The position numbers and the translations under genes were made by a program. Positions 58,558 to 64,000 of a stretch of 64,000 nt of DNA are shown here, one piece after another. A model generated the notes under the pieces. The model searched no databases and was not told where the DNA came from. It saw only the letters and a list, made by a program, of their open reading frames with translations. The stretch is from Mucidula mucida (taxonomy: Eukaryota; Basidiomycota; Agaricomycetes; Agaricales; Physalacriaceae): positions 243,928-307,927 of the forward strand of contig JADNYV010000030.1 of assembly GCA_015501055.1 (NCBI GenBank). The letters run 5' to 3'. How positions within the stretch are numbered: position 1 is the first letter of the stretch; the number at the start of each line of letters is the position of its first letter.

Positions 58558-59255
58558 ATGTCCTTCGAGGCCGACATCGCATACGACGGCTCACTCTCTG
58601 CGCTTCCCGGCGAACTGCAGAATGAGATCCTCGAATACCTTGATATATCCGATCTACTCTCGCTGAGCTCCACCAACTCGTACTATCGCTGGCTCATCAA
58701 TCCCCTCGCACGTATCCCGAATGGCATGAGGGCAGCGTCCATGCTCCTAACAGAGACCCCAAACGTGCTGAGCACCGCTGACGGCTCGCATGCTTTACGT
58801 GCTTTGAGGTCAAGCCAATCGATTGTTTCTCCAAGAAACAGCGCATGAAGCGGCGGAGTAAAGGTCATAAAGAAGGACAAACGCTCCTGCGTCGAATGTG
58901 GACTAAAGGGTCGTTATACCCCGGGAAACCTTCTCAGTCTCACGAGTGGATTGAGCCCTCCGTTGAGGAAAGAGGATGCAGGGAAGACTATGGCGGGCAT
59001 GGAGAAAATTGTTCAGGAAAACCTGGAGCGGTATAGGGTCAAGTACTGGGGCTCGCCGTATAAACCAGTGCAACCTCGCGGAGTTCAAGCTGCCATAAAC
59101 GCTGTGAACATAGGCTCTAAGATACTGGAGTATGACGGGACACGGGCAGGATTGCGAGTCCCTGGTGGCTTAACGACCATTCGTCGAAATATGCTGGTAA
59201 GTGCTAGTGTTCCTCGAGATTCGTTGCATCCGCTGGACTCTCCTTTCAGGCTTGA
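58558..59255 (+). pseudogene. F-box protein gene, probably broken
   Basis: It begins with an F-box: LPGELQNEILEYLDISDLLS and STNSYYRWLINPL (residues about 16-50). Next, in the frame shifted by one base, comes LACFTCFEVKPIDCFSKKQR followed by MKRRSK, which matches the Cys-pair block usual after this F-box type. Then the original frame resumes with KKDKRSCVECGLKGRYTPGN. In the first frame a TGA (58846) interrupts the middle. So a one-base loss near 58778 and a one-base gain near 58855 appear to offset each other. A predictor could hide this as an intron (gtgctg at 58765 to aaag). The end is probably NMLA, with the stop at 59253. An active gene with an assembly error is the alternative. Confidence 0.5.
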
Positions 59256-59574
59256 ATTCTTTGATATTAGGTCATGGTTGGGAGACGCCAACGGCGGTTG
59301 ATGTAGTTCGGTAACCCTCAGCGTGTTAGTATTGCAGATATAGTCGAACTTTATCCTTCAGAACGGCAAGGACGATTCAAGCAATTTAGAGTCCTTTCAA
59401 GTCAATGTCATAGCGCAGAGGGACGTTACCACTCCAGCAACAGACTCAGTGCTGCCGAGCCCTCATCTACACTTGGTCCAACATTTACACTAGCATGGAC
59501 ACCAGCCTATGCGACCCCTACAGCGTATGTTCCTCTTCGCTAGTATTGTGGGTCCGGCGCAACGCAGAGTTTGC
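59256..59574. other. Intergenic gap between convergent loci
   Basis: 319 bp between two probably broken loci. No coding signal seen. Confidence 0.45.
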
Positions 59575-60700
59575 CTATGTCAACGGTTGACGAAACATCC
59601 ACATCAAATTGGGATCACTCTCCCATTCTGGAGGCGAAGGTGGCTTTTCTATCCAACCCATCCACCTCGCGTCGAGCATCGTCTCAATCTTTTCCACCTC
59701 CTCGCTCCATTTCTTCCTCGTCCACCACGTCTTCTCCATTCGACGCATCATCATGCAGTAGTACGCAAAGACAATCAACGCCCTCGGTCTGCCTTCTCTG
59801 AGAAGCAGCATGAACCTGTCAGACGCGATGGTCAAGAGAGTTGATGCGGCTAACAGGTGGTAGTCTGCATGGAACGAGGCATCCCACGACCGCTTCAAGA
59901 GAATGACTGCGTTCTCGTACGCGGCGGATACGACGATGTCCTGAACCTCTTCAATGTCGGGCCCAGCAAGATGGATGGTAGAGACCGATGCAGGGAAATT
60001 AGTAACGGGAGGGTCGATAACCTGGGGCGTCATGATACGCGCCAACGGCGCGGTCGGACCGTCCTGGAATTGCGGCCATTGAGCGAGAAGGTCGGGGGAC
60101 ATGCTGCGAATTTTGGTCAGCCACTTCGTTGGAGCGTAGACTGATGTCGAGGATGACGCGAAGCCGTAGACGCCTATGAGGAGATGCGTTAGGAAAGCAG
60201 GGACACCGCTATCTGGTGTCTCCGACGGGTAGGATTCCAAGCATAGTTTGTGATGAGATAACGCGACTGCGGAGTATGTGTCGGGAGAGGGTATGTGGGA
60301 TTTAAAGTGTGCCGATGTGTGGCGGCGACGGCTAGGATAGCATGGAGCAGATATCGGTTGTCGGGCTGGAAAGCGATGTGCGGGACAACTACTCTCCAGA
60401 CGTTGACGGCTTCAGAGTCTTCGCATAGAGTAGCACAAGTGATAGTAGAGTAATGATGTATTATTTCCATGTCCAGAAGGGTGATTGCCAGGTCTGGGAG
60501 GGATACTTTCGGAGCGGGCGGCGGGGAGGGGGAGATGGTAGATTTGGATGCGCTGGAACTTGAGCTCCAGACGCATTCTAGCTGTCTCGTTGAGCATCTC
60601 ATGCATACGGGGGATGCTTCATCGCACTAGGCAAAACTGAGTATGTTGTAAGAAGACAGTATGATTGAAGTTACCTTGACCTTTCGCTTCGCAATCCTGT
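59575..60700 (-). pseudogene. Zn2Cys6 transcription-factor-like gene, probably broken
   Basis: The second half of a zinc cluster is clear: KCDEASPVCMRCSTRQLECV after an intron (gtaact ... cctag). The first half reads QQDTYRIAKRKVK with no cysteines, and no ATG lies in that frame. The fungal-specific regulatory region follows: LLDMEIIHHYSTITCATL, then VVPHIAFQPDNRYLLHAILA. Near 60270 the frame must change by one base to reach YSAVALSHHKLCLES and GVPAFLTHLLIGVYGF, and it ends with ALIVFAYYCMMMRRMEKTWW. No intron with GT-AG ends repairs this. Lost cysteines, no start and a frameshift together suggest decay. Confidence 0.5.
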
Positions 60701-60942
60701 ACGTGTCTTGTTGTGTGCGCGAATTGGGGCCATTATAAGCGCGTCAAGTTGATAGGAGCATTTTATGTTTGTTTCGATTTACTCGGTGGAATGTTGTTAG
60801 CGTTGTTCACTGCTAACAAGGTCTGTTCAGGTTGTTATTGTATTGTACACCGAGGTTTCAACTGTATTGACGTAGAATAAACTGGACAAGGCGAGTGATC
60901 GGAGTTTGAATCTCTCTCGTCTCCCAACAACGTTCCTCGACA

Positions 60943-62404
60943 ATGTCCCGCAACCCAGCGACGGCCGATCCCGAGCATGAGCTCGCTGAGGACGACGACG
61001 GCGACGATGAGATTATGGATGACCAAGAGGACGGCTACAGTACGTGCCATTCTCTTGATCCATGACTCCCTGCTCTCTTCCATTCTTGCTCGAGTCGTTG
61101 GCTTGATTATTGACTTTCAGCTTCGTCAACGCCTACTTCAACAGTCACCTGGATCAGTTGGTTTTGCTCTCTGCCTGGACACGAGTACTTTTGCGAAGTC
61201 ACAGAGGACTTTATTGAGGATGATTTCAATCTAACCGGGTTGAACGCGATGGTGCCCTTCTGGAAGGAGGCAATGGAGATGGTCCTAGATGTCGAGCCAG
61301 GTGGGTGCGCACTGTCAACTGTGCTGCTCGCTGCCTGACTTGTTGCCAGACGAAGACGCGGCAACAAAAATACCAGACGTCTCCATCGTCGAGTCGTCGG
61401 CGGAGATGCTATACGGCCTCGTGCACCAGCGCTATATCCTCACGCGTGCTGGACTGCAGTCCATGGTATTCTACTCGCTATGATCCGTCATGCAAATGCT
61501 CATACTTTTGCAGATCGACAAGTACGAAAACAACGCATTTGGTACCTGCCCGCGCGTGCACTGTCGCTCGACCAACGTTGTGCCATGCGGACGCTCTGAT
61601 GTACCAGGCTATGACACGGTCAAGCTATATTGCCCAAACTGCAACGACATCTACGCGCCTCCATCGTCTCGCTATCAAGGTGTCGACGGCGCATTCTTCG
61701 GCACCACGTTTGCACACCTCTTTTTCCAGAGCTACCGTGAACTCGCTCCAGCACCATTCTATAAACCATTACTTTCCTCTGGCGGTAGCTCGCCCAAGAG
61801 TGGCACCAGCGGCAGTGGCGGTGGAACGGCATTTGTCAACCCAAATCCTCATGGTGGCCAGAAACGGGCGGAAGGGGGCGTATATACGCCCAAGATCTAC
61901 GGCTTCAAAGTCAGCGAACGTGCCAAGAGTGGACCGCGGATGAAGTGGCTGCGCCTTAGACCCGAAGCTCCAGAAGAACTTGATAAGGTAGATTGGCGAG
62001 GACGCTGGTTAGACGCAGATTTCTCAGATGAAGACGATGAGGACGATGAAGATGGCCGAGAGATGGAAATGGAAGAGTTTGATCCTGTCCGTATCGTTCT
62101 ACTTTCTGGGCTTCCTTTCTGCTTACCATTCTCGCAGGACGTCAATTATGACGACGACGACGATGAGGAGGAAGAGGAGGAAGAGGAAGAGATGCAAGGC
62201 GGTCAATCGTACGCTGGTGGACGACGCGTAATGGAACTCGTCGCCCAGCATGCCCAGTCTGCACGGACTTCGCCTACCGGCGCAGGGCTACGACCACCGA
62301 AAGAAACGCCAAAAGTTCCTGCACCTGCCCATGTACCAATACGGCTCGGATTACCGACAGGCCAGGTGCGCATCGTGCGCCAGTACGTCCCGGCTGCTGC
62401 ATAG
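60943..62404 (+). CDS. CKB1: Casein kinase 2 beta (regulatory) subunit
   Basis: Five exons (60943-61039, 61121-61300, 61350-61465, 61514-62086, 62138-62404) give 410 residues. The core is diagnostic: [48 protein letters not shown], a zinc site C143, C148, C171, C174, and [10 protein letters not shown]. The subunit dimerises through the zinc site and docks two catalytic subunits. Compared with animal forms (about 215 residues) there is an acidic N-terminus and a long C-terminal part with Gly/Ser and Asp/Glu runs, as in many fungi. The last intron (62087-62137, 51 nt) has no stop, so a retained form would add 17 residues. Confidence 0.93.
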
Positions 62405-62914
62405 TTTGTATTATATACTTTTTTCGCGATTTCTTTCTTGCAACCTCCTTAATCATTCCTAAATCCTCGAAGGATGCAAGGGAGCCCCAATTACACTCAT
62501 ATCTTAACTCACGGAGTCGATGGCTTTTTAATGGTACGCCATAGCTACAGAAGAGTCGCTTGGGAGTACGAAAGGGTCACTGACCGGTGAAGAAGCCCGT
62601 GACTGCATCTGTTGTATCTCCTTGGGGCATGGTGTTGCGTGCGAAAATTGGATATCAGGTTGACTAGCAGCTTCAGAGTTGCACGAGGTGGAGAAAGCTG
62701 GGTACACGTTTTCAAGGGCTCCTTGTGTTCATACCATACACATTCAACATTTACTAGGCGGAGTATGGGCCAAACGGACTCTAAGGAACTGTCGTGAGCT
62801 GGCTGTGAACGAGGAAAAGGATACTTCCTAACTAGGACATCCGATTTAACTACTGCAAGTTACATTTTGGTTTGAGTTCAGGAAACTTCATCATCATCAT
62901 CTTCCTCTGTACAT
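62405..62914. other. Intergenic gap between convergent genes
   Basis: 510 bp holding the 3' ends of the CK2 beta and CipC genes. Nothing else recognised. Confidence 0.5.
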
Positions 62915-63499
62915 TTAATAGTCTCCTGTAAGGGCCGCCTCTGCCTGTTCCTCAGCTACACTGTGATTAAGAATCAAGTCATAAGCACGAGTTCGAAGAA
63001 CATACCCCGGTGTTGAACCTCCTCCTTGTCGACATAATCAAGCTACAAAGAAATGTCAGAAGGGAGAGTAGGCCAGGATCCGACTAGTGTCTCACTCCTT
63101 TGGTCTCTACCAAACGATCGACGAATGCACCAGCGACTCCGGCGCTGCGAAGAACGGTCAAGTTGAGAAGGTTACTAGACATTGAGGGATACTTACAGCA
63201 ACTCCTTAGCATGAGCATGGCTGTCAGGCTTGCCATTCGCCAAAACGTAGTCCTCGTATGCCTTGGCCGCCTAGTTGAGGTCCAAATCAGTGAAAGTGGA
63301 CTGATGATTGAACAACTAGCGCTTAATGATCACCTCATACGAAGCGGCGGCGGCGAGGAGCTCATGAGACAACTCCGCCTTGTGCGGGGCGTTAACGACC
63401 TGTGGATAGTCAGTGATTACGGCGAGAAGCATCACAAGCGTGAGGCCTGACCTGGTCGTATGCTTGAGCCTCGTCAGATGAACTGCCATACCAACCCAT
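62915..63499 (-). CDS. CipC-like protein (DUF3759)
   Basis: Six exons (63499-63452, 63399-63334, 63270-63197, 63144-63096, 63042-63006, 62955-62915) encode 104 residues. Motifs are MGWYGSSSDEAQAYDQV, APHKAELSHELLAAAASYEA, KAYEDYVLANGKPDSHAHAK, ELLAGVAGAFVDRLVETKG and AEEQAEAAL, the full DUF3759 pattern. The founder, Aspergillus CipC, was found as a protein induced by concanamycin; its function is unknown and it is often strongly expressed. In the last intron the nearer acceptor (cacag) leads to a stop, so the second (tgtag, 4 nt on) is used. Confidence 0.85.
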
Positions 63500-64000
63500 G
63501 TTATCACAGTTGCGGAAGTTAGCTGTGTAGAGAGAAAAAGAAGTTGATTTCGAGATGAGCGCCATGTCTTATATACATGTTCAGAGCATCTATAATTAGC
63601 CAAGGTTTCGTCATCTCCTCGCAAGTCTCATACATTTTCTCGCGCGGCATCTTGCTTTTACGAGTATGTTGTCTCGTCGACGATTGCATCGCATACACAT
63701 CTCGCGGCGTCTTCTGTGTGATATTCGCTTGATGTACATAGTACTTTCCCATTCTGGAACTTGGTATGTCTCAAAATCTCCAACGCTCGCCCGCAAGCAG
63801 TCCTTTTAGGCCAGGGTATGGAACTAATTTCGCGATGTATGTATTGAACGGAACTACCGGGCTCGATGTATGTATTGTACCTATTGTATCATACGTATTG
63901 AAGTTCCATACATGTATGTCAGTTTATTCACGATAAAATACGGGATAAAATACCGGCACGTCGAAACAATCCAGAGATCTTCCCCCGTCCAAATTGGAGC
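63500..64000. other. Upstream region of the CipC gene
   Basis: Contains a TATATAAG element and, from about 63830 on, AT-rich DNA with repeated TGTATGTATTG-like strings (63836-63846 and 63868-63878). No other gene seen before the window ends. Confidence 0.4.
63568..63575 (-). promoter_or_regulatory. TATA box of the CipC gene
   Basis: TATATAAG on the minus strand, about 70 bp upstream of the start at 63499, a normal distance for a strongly expressed fungal gene. Confidence 0.45.

Overview
The window is nuclear DNA from a basidiomycete fungus, most likely an Agaricomycete. Genes are dense and cut by many short introns (about 40-60 nt) with GT-AG and some GC-AG ends, and the families present (COQ4, eL22, Argonaute, GUP1, FES1, IKS1, midasin, VID27, CK2 beta, DUF3455, DUF4470, DUF7704, CipC) fit that group. 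There is no bacterial operon structure, CRISPR array, rRNA, or tRNA that I could recognise. All gene calls and splice sites were made by eye from reading frame, splice motifs and remembered family motifs; no search was run.

Layout. 0-5 kb: a C2H2 protein (minus), COQ4, ribosomal protein eL22, a TspO-type protein (all plus) and a secreted DUF3455 protein (minus). 5-6.7 kb: a poor zone with an orphan 3' exon and a broken N-terminal copy of a TPR/DUF4470 gene. 6.7-10.2 kb: a calcium-regulated mitochondrial carrier and an unknown conserved protein (both minus). 10.9-15 kb: a 26-exon Argonaute with all four catalytic residues. 15-16 kb: intergenic, with a cluster of CCGTA palindromes. 16-21.7 kb: the intact TPR/DUF4470 gene, an intronless GUP1-type MBOAT gene and a VTT-domain membrane protein. 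21.7-24.5 kb: the longest gene-free stretch. 24.5-30.3 kb: a three-finger C2H2 factor, a SUZ12-like VEFS-box protein and an APH-fold kinase. 30.6-31.8 kb: broken coding sequence. 32.2-36.8 kb: a small zinc-ribbon protein, FES1 and IKS1 kinase. 36.9-52.6 kb: midasin (MDN1/REA1), about a quarter of the window. 53.7-58.1 kb: a DUF7704 membrane protein, VID27 and an 88-residue unknown protein. 58.5-60.7 kb: two decayed genes, an F-box protein and a Zn2Cys6 factor. 60.9-63.5 kb: CK2 beta subunit and CipC.

Most genes are housekeeping and act in unrelated pathways: ubiquinone synthesis, ribosome assembly (eL22, midasin), chaperone cycling, mitochondrial transport and signalling. The nearest thing to a theme is gene silencing, with Argonaute and a PRC2-type SUZ12 homologue 12 kb apart, though nothing in the sequence links them. 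The most unusual observations are an excess of GC-AG introns (five, three of them in Argonaute), a one-base reading-frame break in midasin, a relic copy of the TPR/DUF4470 gene whose exon borders still match the intact copy, and several genes broken by small indels. I found no convincing undescribed multi-gene system.
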